DNA of 64,000 nt from NCBI GenBank assembly GCA_002049455.2, contig KV918837.1, positions 62,001-126,000 on the forward strand, read 5' to 3'. Each line of letters begins with the position of its first letter. The first letter of the stretch is position 1. The position numbers were made by a program, and so were the translations under genes. The notes below the pieces were generated by a model. That model had not been told where the DNA came from. It searched no databases and saw only the letters and a program-made list of their open reading frames with translations. Origin of the DNA: Porphyra umbilicalis. Its lineage: Eukaryota > Rhodophyta > Bangiophyceae > Bangiales > Bangiaceae. Of the stretch, positions 21,301 through 36,506 are shown in pieces.

Positions 21301-24300
21301 TGACGCCGCTCGCGGTCTCTTAGCTTCGGAATTCGGAATGGGTTCCGGCGCTTGTGACTCGGATATGGCCGTACGTGGGGAGAGGTCCTCGAATGCGCGC
21401 CTTGTGCCCGCCGGCCCTCGAGCCACCGACCTGTACGCGTCGGCCTCCTTCCTTGTGTGACTGTGCCGCTTGTCGACGCCGGACCCTGGGGAAGCAGTAC
21501 TTCGCAGCGCGAGCCCATGCCACCGGATGATGCTCCTCGCTCCCGCGCAGCGCTCACGCAAAGCGCTCCACGCTTGCTCCACAGTGGCTCCGCGGCCTCT
21601 TCTCACTCGCTCGAATCAGCGACAGGCTCCAGGCCACATGATGGCCACGTCAGGGCTGCCTGATGAGCTCATCTCGCCGCGCTTCGACTCGCGCGTGCTC
21701 CACGCTCGCTCCAAGCTCGCTCCATGCTCGCTCCAAACTCGCTCCACGCTCGCTCCACGCTCAATTTACGCACGCTCCACTGTCGCTCCACGCTCACTCC
21801 ACGATCACTTCACGCACGGTCGACGGTGACTCCCCGCTCGGTTCACGGGCGCTTGGCGTCTTGGTGGCCAGTAGTGGAAGTGCGGGCGAGCAGCCTATCA
21901 TGGAGGGGTGGGCGTTGGAGCAAAAAAGGGGGAAAAAACGTACAGCACGGGGTATTCGCCTGTGATCCCTCACCAGACTACTGACGCCGCTCGCGGTCTC
22001 TTAGCTTCGGAATTCGGAATGGGTTCCGGCGATTGTGACTCGGATATGGCCGTACGTGGGGAGAGGTCCTCGTATGTGCGCAGTGTGCCCGCCGGCCCTC
22101 GGGCCCCCGACCTGTACGCGTCGGCCTCCTTCCTTGTGTGACTGTGCCGCTTGTCGACGCCGGACCCTGGGGAAGCAGTACTTCGCAGCGCGAGCCCATG
22201 CCACCGGATGATGCTCCTCGCTCCCGCGCAGCGCTCACGCAAAGCGCTCCACGCTTGCTCCACAGTGGCTCCGCGGCCTCTTCTCACTCGCTCGAATCAG
22301 CGACAGGCTCCAGGCCACATGATGGCCACGTCAGGGCTGCCTGATGAGCTCATCTCGCCGCGCTTCGACTCGCGCGTGCTCCACGCTCGCTCCAAGCTCG
22401 CTCCATGCTCACTCCACGCTCACTTCACGCACGCTCCACGGTCGCTCCACGCTCACTCCACGATCACTTCACGCACGCTCGACGGTGACTCCCCGCTCGC
22501 TCGACGGTGACTTCCCGCTCGGTTCACGGGCGCTTGGCGTCTCTGTGGCCAGTAGTGGAAGTGCGGGCGAGCAGCCTATCATGGAGGGGTGGGCGTTGGA
22601 GCAAAAAAGGGGGAAAAAACGTACAGCACGGGGTATTCGCCTGTGATCCCTCACCAGACTACTGACGCCGCTCGCGGTCTCTTAGCTTCGGAATTCGGAA
22701 TGGGTTCCGGCGATTGTGACTCGGATATGGCCGTACGTGGGGAGAGGTCCTCGTATGTGCGCAGTGTGCCCGCCGGCCCTCGGGCCACCGACCTGTACGC
22801 GTCGGCCTCCTTCCTTGTGTGACTGTGCCGCTTGTCAACGCCGGACCCTGGGGAAGCAGTACTTCGCAGCGCGAGCCCATGCCACCGGATGATGCTCCTC
22901 GCTCCCGCGCAGCGCTCACGCAAAGCGCTCCACGCTTGCTCCACAGTGGCTCCGCGGCCTCTTCTCACTCGCTCGAATCAGCGACAGGCTCCAGGCCACA
23001 TGATGGCCACGTCAGGGCTGCCTGATGAGCTCATCTCGCCGCGCTTCAACTCGCGCGTGCTCCACGCTCGCTCCAAGCTCGCTCCATGCTCACTCCACGC
23101 TCACTTCACGCACGCTCCACGGTCGCTCCACGCTCACTCCACGATCACTTCACGCACGCTCGACGGTGACTCCCCGCTCGCTCGACGGTGCTTTCCCGCT
23201 CGGTTCACGGGCGCTTGGCGTCTCTGTGGCCAGTAGTGGAAGTGCGGGCGAGCAGCCTATCATGGAGGGGTGGGCGTTGGAGCAAAAAAGGGGGAAAAAA
23301 CGTACAGCACGGGGTATTCGCCTGTGATCCCTCACCAGACTACTGACGCCGCTCGCGGTCTCTTAGCTTCGGAATTCGGAATGGGTTCCGGCGATTGTGA
23401 CTCGGATATGGCCGTACGTGGGGAGAGGTCCTCGTATGTGCGCAGTGTGCCCGCCGGCCCTCGGGCCCCCGACCTGTACGCGTCGGCCTCCTTCCTTGTG
23501 TGACTGTGCCGCTTGTCGACGCCGGACCCTGGGGAAGCAGTACTTCGCAGCGCGAGCCCATGCCACCGGATGATGCTCCTCGCTCCCGCGCAGCGCTCAC
23601 GCAAAGCGCTCCACGCTTGCTCCACAGTGGCTCCGCGGCCTCTTCTCACTCGCTCGAATCAGCGACAGGCTCCAGGCCACATGATGGCCACGTCAGGGCT
23701 GCCTGATGAGCTCATCTCGCCGCGCTTCGACTCGCGCGTGCTCCACGCTCGCTCCAAGCTCGCTCCATGCTCACTCCACGCTCAATTCACGCACGCTCCA
23801 CGGTCGCTGCACGCGCACTCCGCGATCACTTCACGCACGCTCGACGGTGACTCCCCGCTCGCTCGACGGTGACTTCCCGCTCGGTTCACGGGCGCTTGGC
23901 GTCTCGGTGGCCAGTAGTGGAAGTGCGGGCGAGCAGCCTATCATGGAGGGGTGGGCGTTGGAGCAAAAAAGGGGGAAAAAACGTACAGCACGGGGTATTC
24001 GCCTGTGATCCCTCACCAGACTACTGACGCCGCTCGCGGTCTCTTAGCTTCGGAATTCGGAATGGGTTCCGGCGATTGTGACTCGGATATGGCCGTACGT
24101 GGGGAGAGGTCCTCGTATGTGCGCCTTGTGCCCGCCGGCCCTCGGGCCACCGACCTGTACGCGTCGGCCTCCTTCCTTGTGTGACTGTGCCGCTTGTCGA
24201 CGCCGGACCCTGGGGAAGCAGTACTTCGCAGCGCGAGCCCATGCCACCGGATGATGCTCCTCGCTCCCGCGCAGCGCTCACGCAAAGCGCTCCACGCTTG

Positions 24301-27300
24301 CTCCACAGTGGCTCCGCGGCCTCTTCTCACTCGCTCGAATCAGCGACAGGCTCCAGGCCACATGATGGCCACGTCAGGGCTGCCTGATGAGCTCATCTCG
24401 CCGCGCTTCGACTCGCGCGTGCTCCACGCTCGCTCCAAGCTCGCTCCATGCTCACTCCACGCTCAATTCACGCACGCTCCACGGTCGCTGCACGCGCACT
24501 CCACGATCACTTCACGCACGCTCGACGGTGACTCCCCGCTCGCTCGACGGTGACTTCCCGCTCGGTTCACGGGCGCTTGGCGTCTCGGTGGCCAGTAGTG
24601 GAAGTGCGGGCGAGCAGCCTATCATGGAGGGGTGGGCGTTGGAGCAAAAAAGGGGGAAAAAACGTACAGCACGGGGTATTCGCCTGTGATCCCTCACCAG
24701 ACTACTGACGCCGCTCGCGGTCTCTTAGCTTCGGAATTCGGAATGGGTTCCGGCGATTGTGACTCGGATATGGCCGTACGTGGGGAGAGGTCCTCGTATG
24801 TGCGCCTTGTGCCCGCCGGCCCTCGGGCCACCGACCTGTACGCGTCGGCCTCCTTCCTTGTGTGACTGTGCCGCTTGTCGACGCCGGACCCTGGGGAAGC
24901 AGTACTTCGCAGCGCGAGCCCATGCCACCGGATGATGCTCCTCGCTCCCGCGCAGCGCTCACGCAAAGCGCTCCACGCTTGCTCCACAGTGGCTCCGCGG
25001 CCTCTTCTCACTCGCTCGAATCAGCGACAGGCTCCAGGCCACATGATGGCCACGTCAGGGCTGCCTGATGAGCTCATCTCGCCGCGCTTCGACTCGCGCG
25101 TGCTCCACGCTCGCTCCAAGCTCGCTCCATGCTCACTCCACGCTCAATTCACGCACGCTCCACGGTCGCTGCACGCGCACTCCACGATCACTTCACGCAC
25201 GCTCGACGGTGACTCCCCGCTCGCTCGACGGTGACTTCCCGCTCGGTTCACGGGCGCTTGGCGTCTCGGTGGCCAGTAGTGGAAGTGCGGGCGAGCAGCC
25301 TATCATGGAGGGGTGGGCGTTGGAGCAAAAAAGGGGGAAAAAACGTACAGCACGGGGTATTCGCCTGTGATCCCTCACCAGACTACTGACGCCGCTCGCG
25401 GTCTCTTAGCTTCGGAATTCGGAATGGGTTCCGGCGATTGTGACTCGGATATGGTCGTACGTGGGGAGAGGTCCTCGTATGTGCGCCTTGTGCCCGCCGG
25501 CCCTCGGGCCACCGACCTGTACGCGTCGGCCTCCTTCCTTGTGTGACTGTGCCGCTTGTCGACGCCGGACCCTGGGGAAGCAGTACTTCGCAGCGCGAGC
25601 CCATGCCACCGGATGATGCTCCTCGCTCCCGCGCAGCGCTCACGCAAAGCGCTCCACGCTTGCTCCACAGTGGCTCCGCGGCCTCTTCTCACTCGCTCGA
25701 ATCAGCGACAGGCTCCAGGCCACATGATGGCCACGTCAGGGCTGCCTGATGAGCTCATCTCGCCGCGCTTCGACTCGCGCGTGCTCCACGCTCGCTCCGA
25801 GCTCCCTCCATGCTCGCTCCAAGCTCGCTCCATGCTCACTCCACGCTCACTTCACGCACGCTCCACGGTCGCTGCACGCGCACTCCACGATCACTTCACG
25901 CACGCTCGACGGTGACTCCCCGCTCGCTCGACGGTGACTTCCCGCTCGGTTCACGGGCGCTTGGCGTCTCGGTGGCCAGTAGTGGAAGTGCGGGCGAGCA
26001 GCCTATCATGGAGGGGTGGGCGTTGGAGCAAAAAAGGGGGAAAAAACGTACAGCACGGGGTATTCGCCTGTGATCCCTCACCAGACTACTGACGCCGCTC
26101 GCGGTCTCTTAGCTTCGGAATTCGGAATGGGTTCCGGCGATTGTGACTCGGATATGGCCGTACGTGGGGAGAGGTCCTCGTATGTGCGCCTTGTGCCCGC
26201 CGGCCCTCGGGCCACCGACCTGTACGCGTCGGCCTCCTTCCTTGTGTGACTGTGCCGCTTGTCGACGCCGGACCCTGGGGAAGCAGTACTTCGCAGCGCG
26301 AGCCCATGCCACCGGATGATGCTCCTCGCTCCCGCGCAGCGCTCACGCAAAGCGCTCCACGCTTGCTCCACAGTGGCTCCGCGGCCTCTTCTCACTCGCT
26401 CGAATCAGCGACAGGCTCCAGGCCACATGATGGCCACGTCAGGGCTGCCTGATGAGCTCATCTCGCCGCGCTTCGACTCGCGCGTGCTCCACGCTCGCTC
26501 CAAGCTCGCTCCATGCTCACTCCACGCTCAATTCACGCACGCTCCACGGTCGCTGCACGCGCACTCCACGATCACTTCACGCACGCTCGACGGTGACTCC
26601 CCGCTCGCTCGACGGTGACTTCCCGCTCGGTTCACGGGCGCTTGGCGTCTCGGTGGCCAGTAGTGGAAGTGCGGGCGAGCAGCCTATCATGGAGGGGTGG
26701 GCGTTGGAGCAAAAAAGGGGGAAAAAACGTACAGCACGGGGTATTCGCCTGTGATCCCTCACCAGACTACTGACGCCGCTCGCGGTCTCTTAGCTTCGGA
26801 ATTCGGAATGGGTTCCGGCGATTGTGACTCGGATATGGCCGTACGTGGGGAGAGGTCCTCGTATGTGCGCCTTGTGCCCGCCGGCCCTCGGGCCACCGAC
26901 CTGTACGCGTCGGCCTCCTTCCTTGTGTGACTGTGCCGCTTGTCGACGCCGGACCCTGGGGAAGCAGTACTTCGCAGCGCGAGCCCATGCCACCGGATGA
27001 TGCTCCTCGCTCCCGCGCAGCGCTCACGCAAAGCGCTCCACGCTTGCTCCACAGTGGCTCCGCGGCCTCTTCTCACTCGCTCGAATCAGCGACAGGCTCC
27101 AGGCCACATGATGGCCACGTCAGGGCTGCCTGATGAGCTCATCTCGCCGCGCTTCGACTCGCGCGTGCTCCACGCTCGCTCCAAGCTCCCTCCATGCTCG
27201 CTCCAAGCTCGCTCCATGCTCACTCCACGCTCAATTCACGCACGCTCCACTGTCGCTCCACGCTCACTCCACGATCACTTCACGCACGCTCGACGGTGAC

Positions 27301-30300
27301 TCCCCGCTCGCTCGACGGTGACTTCCCGCTCGGTTCACGGGCGCTTGGCGTCTCGGTGGCCAGTAGTGGAAGTGCGGGCGAGCAGCCTATCATGGAGGGG
27401 TGGGCGTTGGAGCAAAAAAGGGGGAAAAAACGTACAGCACGGGGTATTCGCCTGTGATCCCTCACCAGACTACTGACGCCGCTCGCGGTCTCTTAGCTTC
27501 GGAATTCGGAATGGGTTCCGGCGATTGTGACTCGGATATGGCCGTACGTGGGGAGAGGTCCTCGTATGTGCGCAGTGTGCCCGCCGGCCCTCGGGCCACC
27601 GACCTGTACGCGTCGGCCTCCTTCCTTGTGTGACTGTGCCGCTTGTCAACGCCGGACCCTGGGGAAGCAGTACTTCGCAGCGCGAGCCCATGCCACCGGA
27701 TGATGCTCCTCGCTCCCGCGCAGCGCTCACGCAAAGCGCTCCACGCTTGCTCCACAGTGGCTCCGCGGCCTCTTCTCACTCGCTCGAATCAGCGACAGGC
27801 TCCAGGCCACATGATGGCCACGTCAGGGCTGCCTGATGAGCTCATCTCGCCGCGCTTCGACTCGCGCGTGCTCCACGCTCGCTCCAAGCTCGCTCCATGC
27901 TCACTCCACGCTCAATTCACGCACGCTCCACGGTCGCTGCACGCGCACTCCACGATCACTTCACGCACGCTCGACGGTGACTCCCCGCTCGCTCGACGGT
28001 GACTTCCCGCTCGGTTCACGGGCGCTTGGCGTCTCGGTGGCCAGTAGTGGAAGTGCGGGCGAGCAGCCTATCATGGAGGGGTGGGCGTTGGAGCAAAAAA
28101 GGGGGAAAAAACGTACAGCACGGGGTATTCGCCTGTGATCCCTCACCAGACTACTGACGCCGCTCGCGGTCTCTTAGCTTCGGAATTCGGAATGGGTTCC
28201 GGCGATTGTGACTCGGATATGGCCGTACGTGGGGAGAGGTCCTCGTATGTGCGCCTTGTGCCCGCCGGCCCTCGGGCCACCGACCTGTACGCGTCGGCCT
28301 CCTTCCTTGTGTGACTGTGCCGCTTGTCGACGCCGGACCCTGGGGAAGCAGTACTTCGCAGCGCGAGCCCATGCCACCGGATGATGCTCCTCGCTCCCGC
28401 GCAGCGCTCACGCAAAGCGCTCCACGCTTGCTCCACAGTGGCTCCGCGGCCTCTTCTCACTCGCTCGAATCAGCGACAGGCTCCAGGCCACATGATGGCC
28501 ACGTCAGGGCTGCCTGATGAGCTCATCTCGCCGCGCTTCGACTCGCGCGTGCTCCACGCTCGCTCCAAGCTCCCTCCATGCTCGCTCCAAGCTCGCTCCA
28601 TGCTCACTCCACGCTCAATTCACGCACGCTCCACTGTCGCTCCACGCTCACTCCACGATCACTTCACGCACGCTCGACGGTGACTCCCCGCTCGCTCGAC
28701 GGTGACTTCCCGCTCGGTTCACGGGCGCTTGGCGTCTCGGTGGCCAGTAGTGGAAGTGCGGGCGAGCAGCCTATCATGGAGGGGTGGGCGTTGGAGCAAA
28801 AAAGGGGGAAAAAACGTACAGCACGGGGTATTCGCCTGTGATCCCTCACCAGACTACTGACGCCGCTCGCGGTCTCTTAGCTTCGGAATTCGGAATGGGT
28901 TCCGGCGATTGTGACTCGGATATGGCCGTACGTGGGGAGAGGTCCTCGTATGTGCGCAGTGTGCCCGCCGGCCCTCGGGCCACCGACCTGTACGCGTCGG
29001 CCTCCTTCCTTGTGTGACTGTGCCGCTTGTCAACGCCGGACCCTGGGGAAGCAGTACTTCGCAGCGCGAGCCCATGCCACCGGATGATGCTCCTCGCTCC
29101 CGCGCAGCGCTCACGCAAAGCGCTCCACGCTTGCTCCACAGTGGCTCCGCGGCCTCTTCTCACTCGCTCGAATCAGCGACAGGCTCCAGGCCACATGATG
29201 GCCACGTCAGGGCTGCCTGATGAGCTCATCTCGCCGCGCTTCAACTCGCGCGTGCTCCACGCTCGCTCCAAGCTCCCTCCATGCTCGCTCCAAGCTCGCT
29301 CCATGCTCACTCCACGCTCAATTCACGCACGCTCCACTGTCGCTCCACGCTCACTCCACGATCACTTCACGCACGGTCGACGGTGACTCCCCGCTCGCTC
29401 GACGGTGACTTCCCGCTCGGTTCACGGGCGCTTGGCGTCTCGGTGGCCAGTAGTGGAAGTGCGGGCGAGCAGCCTATCATGGAGGGGTGGGCGTTGGAGC
29501 AAAAAAGGGGGAAAAAACGTACAGCACGGGGTATTCGCCTGTGATCCCTCACCAGACTACTGACGCCGCTCGCGGTCTCTTAGCTTCGGAACTCGGAATG
29601 GGTTCCGGCGATTGTGACTCGGATATGGCCGTACGTGGGGAGAGGTCCTCGTATGTGCGCCTTGTGCCCGCCGGCCCTCGGGCCACCGACCTGTACGCGT
29701 CGGCCTCCTTCCTTGTGTGACTGTGCCGCTTGTCGACGCCGGACCCTGGGGAAGCAGTACTTCGCAGCGCGAGCCCATGCCACCGGATGATGCTCCTCGC
29801 TCCCGCGCAGCGCTCACGCAAAGCGCTCCACGCTTGCTCCACAGTGGCTCCGCGGCCTCTTCTCACTCGCTCGAATCAGCGACAGGCTCCAGGCCACATG
29901 ATGGCCACGTCAGGGCTGCCTGATGAGCTCATCTCGCCGCGCTTCAACTCGCGCGTGCTCCACGCTCGCTTCAAGCTCGCTCCATGCTCACTCCACGCTC
30001 ACTTCACGCACGCTCCACTGTCGCTCCACGCTCACTCCACGATCACTTCACGCACGCTCGACGGTGACTCCCCGCTCGCTCGACGGTGACTTCCCGCTCG
30101 GTTCACGGGCGCTTGGCGTCTCTGTGGCCAGTAGTGGAAGTGCGGGCGAGCAGCCTATCATGGAGGGGTGGGCGTTGGAGCAAAAAAGGGGGAAAAAACG
30201 TACAGCACGGGGTATTCGCCTGTGATCCCTCACCAGACTACTGACGCCGCTCGCGGTCTCTTAGCTTCGGAAGTCGGAATGGGTTCCGGCGATTGTGACT

Positions 30301-33300
30301 CGGATATGGCCGTACGTGGGGAGAGGTCCTCGTATGTGCGCAGTGTGCCCGCCGGCCCTCGGGCCACCGACCTGTACGCGTCGGCCTCCTTCCTTGTGTG
30401 ACTGTGCCGCTTGTCGACGCCGGACCCTGGGGAAGCAGTACTTCGCAGCGCGAGCCCATGCCACCGGATGATGCTCCTCGCTCCCGCGCAGCGCTCACGC
30501 AAAGCGCTCCACGCTTGCTCCACAGTGGCTCCGCGGCCTCTTCTCACTCGCTCGAATCAGCGACAGGCTCTAGGCCACATGATGGCCACGTCAGGGCTGC
30601 CTGATGAGCTCATCTCGCCGCGCTTCAACTCGCGCGTGCTCCACGCTCGCTCCAAGCTCCCTCCATGCTCGCTCCAAGCTCGCTCCATGCTCACTCCACG
30701 CTCACTTCATGCACGCTCCACGGTCGCTCCACGCTCACTCCACGATCACTTCACGCACGGTCGACGGTGACTCCCCGCTCGGTTCACGGGCGCTTGGCGT
30801 CTCTGTGGCCAGTAGTGGAAGTGCGGGCGAGCAGCCTATCATGGAGGGGTGGGCGTTGGAGCAAAAAAGGGGGAAAAAACGTACAGCACGGGGTATTCGC
30901 CTGTGATCCCTCACCAGACTACTGACGCCGCTCGCGGTCTCTTAGCTTCGGAATTTGGAATGGGTTCCGGCGATTGTGACTCGGATATGGCCGTACGTGG
31001 GGAGAGGTCCTCGTATGTGCGCCTTGTGCCCGCCGGCCCTCGGGCCACCGACCCGTACGCGTCGGCCTCCTTCCTTGTGTGACTGTGCCGCTTGTCGACA
31101 CCGGACCCTGGGGAAGCAGTACTTCGCAGCGCGAGCCCATGCCACCGGATGATGCTCCTCGCTCCCGCGCAGCGCTCACGCAAAGCGCTCCACGCTTGCT
31201 CCACAGTGGCTCCGCAGCCTCTTCTCACTCGCTCGAATCAGCGACAGGCTCCAGGCCACATGATGGCCACGTCAGGGCTGCCTGATGAGCTCATCTCGCC
31301 GCGCTTCAACTCGCGCGTGCTCCACGCTCGCTCCAAGCTCCCTCCATGCTCGCTCCAAGCTCGCTCCATGCTCACTCCACGCTCAATTCACGCACGCTCC
31401 ACGGTCGCTCCACGCTCACTCCACGATCACTTCACGCACGGTCGACGGTGACTCCCCGCTCGGTTCACGGGCGCTTGGCGTCTCGGTGGCCAGTAGTGGA
31501 AGTGCGGGCGAGCAGCCTATCATGGAGGGGTGGGCGTTGGAGCAAAAAAGGGGGAAAAAACGTACAGCACGGGGTATTCGCCTGTGATCCCTCACCAGAC
31601 TACTGACGCCGCTCGCGGTCTCTTAGCTTCGGAATTCGGAATGGGTTCCGGCGATTGTGACTCGGATATGGCCGTACGCGGGGAGAGTCCTCGTATGTGC
31701 GCCTTGTGCCCGCCGGCCCTCGGGCCACCGACCTGTACGCGTCGGCCCCTTCCTTGTGTGACTGTGCCGCTTGTCGACGCCGGACCCTGGGGAAGCAGTA
31801 CTTGCAGCGCGAGCCCATGCCACCGGATGATGCTCCTCGCTCCCGCGCAGCGCTCACGCAAAGCGCTCCACGCTTGCTCCACAGTGGCTCCGCGGCCTCT
31901 TCTCACTCGCTCGAATCAGCGACAGGCTCCAGGCCACATGATGGCCACGTCAGGCTGCCTGATGAGCTCATCTCGCCGCGCTTCAACTCGCGCGTGCTCC
32001 ACGCTCGCTCCAAGCTCCCTCCATGCTCGCTCCAAGCTCGCTCCATGCTCACTCCACGCTCATTCACGCACGCTCCACGTCGCTCCACGCTCACTCCACG
32101 ATCACTTCACGCACGGTCGACGGTGACTCCCCGCTCGGTTCACGGGCGCTTGGCGTCTCGGTGGCCAGTAGTGGAAGTGCGGGCGAGCAGCCTATCATGG
32201 AGGGTGGGCGTTGGAGCAAAAAAGGGGGAAAAAACGTACAGCACGGGGTATTCGCCTGTGATCCCTCACCAGACTACTGACGCCGCTCGCGGTCTCTTAG
32301 CTTCGGAATTCGGAATGGGTTCCGGCGATTGTGACTCGGATATGGCCGTACGTGGGGAGAGGTCCTCGTATGTGCGCCTTGTGCCCGCCGGCCTCAGGCC
32401 ACCGACCTGTACGCGTCGGCCTCCTTCCTTGTGTGACTGTGCCGCTTGTCGACACCGGACCCTGGGGAAGCAGTACTTCGCAGCGCGAGCCCATGCCACC
32501 GGATGATGCTCCTCGCTCCCGCGCAGCGCTCACGCAAAGCGCTCCACGCTTGCTCCACAGTGGCTCCGCGGCCTCTTCTCACTCGCTCGAATCAGCGACA
32601 GGCTCCAGGCCACATGATGGCCACGTCAGGGCTGCCTGATGAGCTCATCTCGCCGCGCTTCAACTCGCGCGTGCTCCACGCTCGCTCCAAGCTCGCTCCA
32701 TGCTCACTCCACGCTCAATTAAGGCACGCTCCACTGTCGCTCTACGCTCACTCCACGATCACTTCACGCACGCTCGACGGTGACTCCCGCTCGCTCACGG
32801 TGACTTCCCGCTCGGTTCACGGGCGCTTGGCGTCTCTGTGGCCAGTAGTGGAAGTGCGGGCGAGCAGCCTATCATGGAGGGGTGGGCGTTGCAGCAAAAA
32901 AGGGGGAAAAAACGTACAGCACGGGGTATTCGCCTGTGATCCCTCACCAGACTACTGACGCCGCTCGCGGTCTCTTAGCTTCGGAATTCGGAATGGGTTC
33001 CAGCGATTGTGACTCGGATATGGCCGTACGTGGGGAGAGGTCCTCGTATGTGCGCAGTGTGCCCGCCGGCCCTCGGGCCACCGACCTGTACGCGTCGGCC
33101 TCCTTCCTTGTGTGACTGTGCCGCTTGTCGACGCCGGACCCTGGGGAAGCAGTACTTCGCAGCGCGAGCCCATGCCACCGGATGATGCTCCTCGCTCCCG
33201 CGCAGCGCTCACGCAAAGCGCTCCACGCTTGCTCCACAGTGGCTCCGCGGCCTCTTCTCACTCGCTCGAATCAGCGACAGGCTCCAGGCCACATGATGGC

Positions 33301-36300
33301 CATGTCAGGGCTGCCTGATGAGCTCATCTCGCCGCGCTTCAACTCGCGCGTGCTCCACGCTCGCTCCAAGCTCCCTCCATGCTCGCTCCAAGCTCGCTCC
33401 ATGCTCACTCCACGCTCAATTCACGCACGCTCCACTGTCGCTCCACGCTCACTCCACGATCACTTCACGCACGGTCGACGGTGACTCCCCGCTCGGTTCA
33501 CGGGCGCTTGGCGTCTCGGTGGCCAGTAGTGGAAGTGCGGGCGAGCAGCCTATCATGGAGGGGTGGGCGTTGGAGCAAAAAAGGGGGGAAAAACGTACAG
33601 CACGGGGTATTCGCCTGTGATCCCTCACCAGACTACTGACGCCGCTCGCGGTCTCTTAGCTTCGGAATTCGGAATGGGTTCCGGCGATTGTGACTCGGAT
33701 ATGGCCGTACGTGGGGAGAAGTCTTGTATGTGCGCCTTGTGCCCGCCGGCCCTCGGGCCACCGACCTGTACGCGTCGGCCTCCTTCCTTGTGTGACGGTG
33801 CCGCTTGTCGACGCCGGACCCTGGGGAAGCAGTACTTCGCAGCGCGAGCCCATGCCACCGGATGATGCTCCTCGCTCCCGCGCAGCGCTCACGCAAAGCG
33901 CTCCACGCTTGCTCCACAGTGGCTCCGCGGCCTCTTCTCACTCGCTCGAATCAGCGACAGGCTCCAGGCCACATGATGGCCACGTCAGGGCTGCCTGATG
34001 AGCTCATCTCGCCGCGCTTCAACTCGCGCGTGCTCCACGCTCGCTCCAAGCTCCCTCCATGCTCGCTCCAAGCTCGCTCCATGCTCACTCCACGCTCAAT
34101 TCACGCACGCTCCACTGTCGCTCCACGCTCACTCCACGATCGCTTCACGCACGGTCGACGGAGACTCCCCGCTCGCTTCACGGGCGCTTGGCGTCTCTGT
34201 GGCCAGTAGTGGAAGTGCGGGCGAGCAGCCTATCATGGAGGGGTGGGCGTTGGAGCAAAAAAGGGGGAAAAAACGTACAGCACGGGGTATTCGCCTGTGA
34301 TCCCTCACCAGACTACTGACGCCGCTCGCGGTCTCTTAGCTTCGGAATTTGGAATGGGTTCCGGCGATTGTGACTCGGATATGGCCGTACGTGGGGAGAG
34401 GTCCTCGTATGTGCGCCTTGTGCCCGCCGGCCTTCGGGCCACCGACCTGTCCGCGTCGGCCACCTTCCTTGTGTGACTGTGCCGCTTGTCGACGCCGGAC
34501 CCTGGGGAAGCAGTACTTCGCAGCGCGAGCCCATGCCACCGGATGATGCTCCTCGCTCCCGCGCAGCGCTCACGCAAAGCGCTCCACGCTTGCTCCACAG
34601 TGGCTCCGCGGCCTCTTCTCACTCGCTCGAATCAGCGACAGGCTCCAGGCCACATGATGGCCACGTCAGGACTGCCTGATGAGCTCATCTCGCCGCGCTT
34701 CAACTCGCGCGTGCTCCACGCTCGCTCCAAGCTCCCTCCATGCTCGCTCCAAGCTCGCTCCATGCTCACTCCACGCTCAATTCACGCACGCTCCACTGTC
34801 GCTCCACGCTCACTCCACGATCACTTCACGCACGGTCGACGGTGTCTGCCCGCTCGGATCACGGGCGCTTGGCGTCTCGGTGGCCAGTAGTGGAAGTGCG
34901 GGCGAGCAGCCTATCATGGAGGGTTGGGCGTTGGAGCAAAAAAGGGGGAAAAAACGTACAGCACGGGGTATTCGCCTGTGATCCCTCACCAGACTACTGA
35001 CGCCGCTCGTGGTCTCTTAGCTTCGGAATTCGGAATGGGTTCCGGCGATTGTGACTCGGATATGGCCGTACGTGGGGAGAGGTCCTTGTATGTGCGCCTT
35101 GTGCCCGCCGGCCTTCGGGCCACCGACCTGTCCGCGTCGGCCACCTTCCTTGTGTGACTGTGCCGCTTGTCGACGCCGGACCCTGGGGAAGCAGTACTTC
35201 GCAGCGCGAGCCCATGCCACCGGATGATGCTCCTCGCTCCCGCGCAGCGCTCACGCACAGCGCTCCACGCTTGCTCCACAGTGGCTCCGCGGCCTCTTCT
35301 CACTCGCTCGAATCAGCGACAGGCTCCAGGCCACATGATGGCCACGTCAGGGCTGCCTGATGAGCTCATCTCTCCGCGCTTCAACTCGCGCGTGCTCCAC
35401 GCTCGCTCCAAGCTCCCTCCATGCTCGCTCCAAGCTCGCTCCATGCTCACTCCACGCTCAATTCACGCACGCTCCACTGTCGCTCCACGCTCACTCCACG
35501 ATCACATCACGCACGGTCGACGGTGACTGCCCGCTCGGTTCACGGGCGCTTGGCGTCTCGGTGGCCAGTAGCGGAAGTGCGGGCGAGCAGCCTATCATGG
35601 AGGGTTGGGCGTTGGAGCAAAAAAGGGGGAAAAAACGTACAGCACGGGGTATTCGCCTGTGATCCCTCACCAGACTACTGACGCCGCTCGCGGTCTCTTA
35701 GCTTCGGAATTCGGAATGGGTTCCGGCGATTGTGACTCGGATATGGCCGTACGTGGGGAGAAGTCCTCGTATGTGCGCCTTGTGCCCGCCGGCCCTCGGG
35801 CCACCGACCTGTCCGCGTCGGCCACCTTCCTTGTGTGACTGTGCCGCTTGTCGACGCCGGACCCTGGGGAAGCAGTACTTCGCAGCGCGAGCCCATGCCA
35901 CCGGATGATGCTCCTCGCTCCCGCGCAGCGCTCACGCACAGCGCTCCACGCTTGCTCCACAGTGGCTCCGCGGCCTCTTCTCACTCGCTCGAATCAGCGA
36001 CAGGCTCCAGGCCACATGATGGCCACGTCAGGGCTGCCTGATGAGCTCATCTCGCCGCGCTTCAACTCGCGCGTGCTCCACGCTCGCTCCGAGCTCGCTC
36101 CATGCTCACTCCACGCTCAATTAAGGCACGCTCCACTGTCGCTCTACGCTCACTCCACGATCACTTCACGCTCGCTCGACGGTGACTTCCCGCTCGGTTC
36201 ACGGGCGCTTGGCGTCTCTGTGGCCAGTAGTGGAAGTGCGGGCGAGCAGCCTATCATGGAGGGGTGGGCGTTGCAGCAAAAAAGGGGGAAAAAACGTACA

Positions 36301-36506
36301 GCACGGGGTATTCGCCTGTGATCCCTCACCAGACTACTGACGCCGCTCGCGGTCTCTTAGCTTCAGAATTCGGAATGGGTTCCAGCGATTGTGACTCGGA
36401 TATGGCCGTACGTGGGGAGAGGTCCTCGTATGTGCGCAGTGTGCCCGCCGGCCCTCGGGCCACCGAGCTGTACGCGTCGGCCTCCTTCCTTGTGTGACGG
36501 TGCCGC

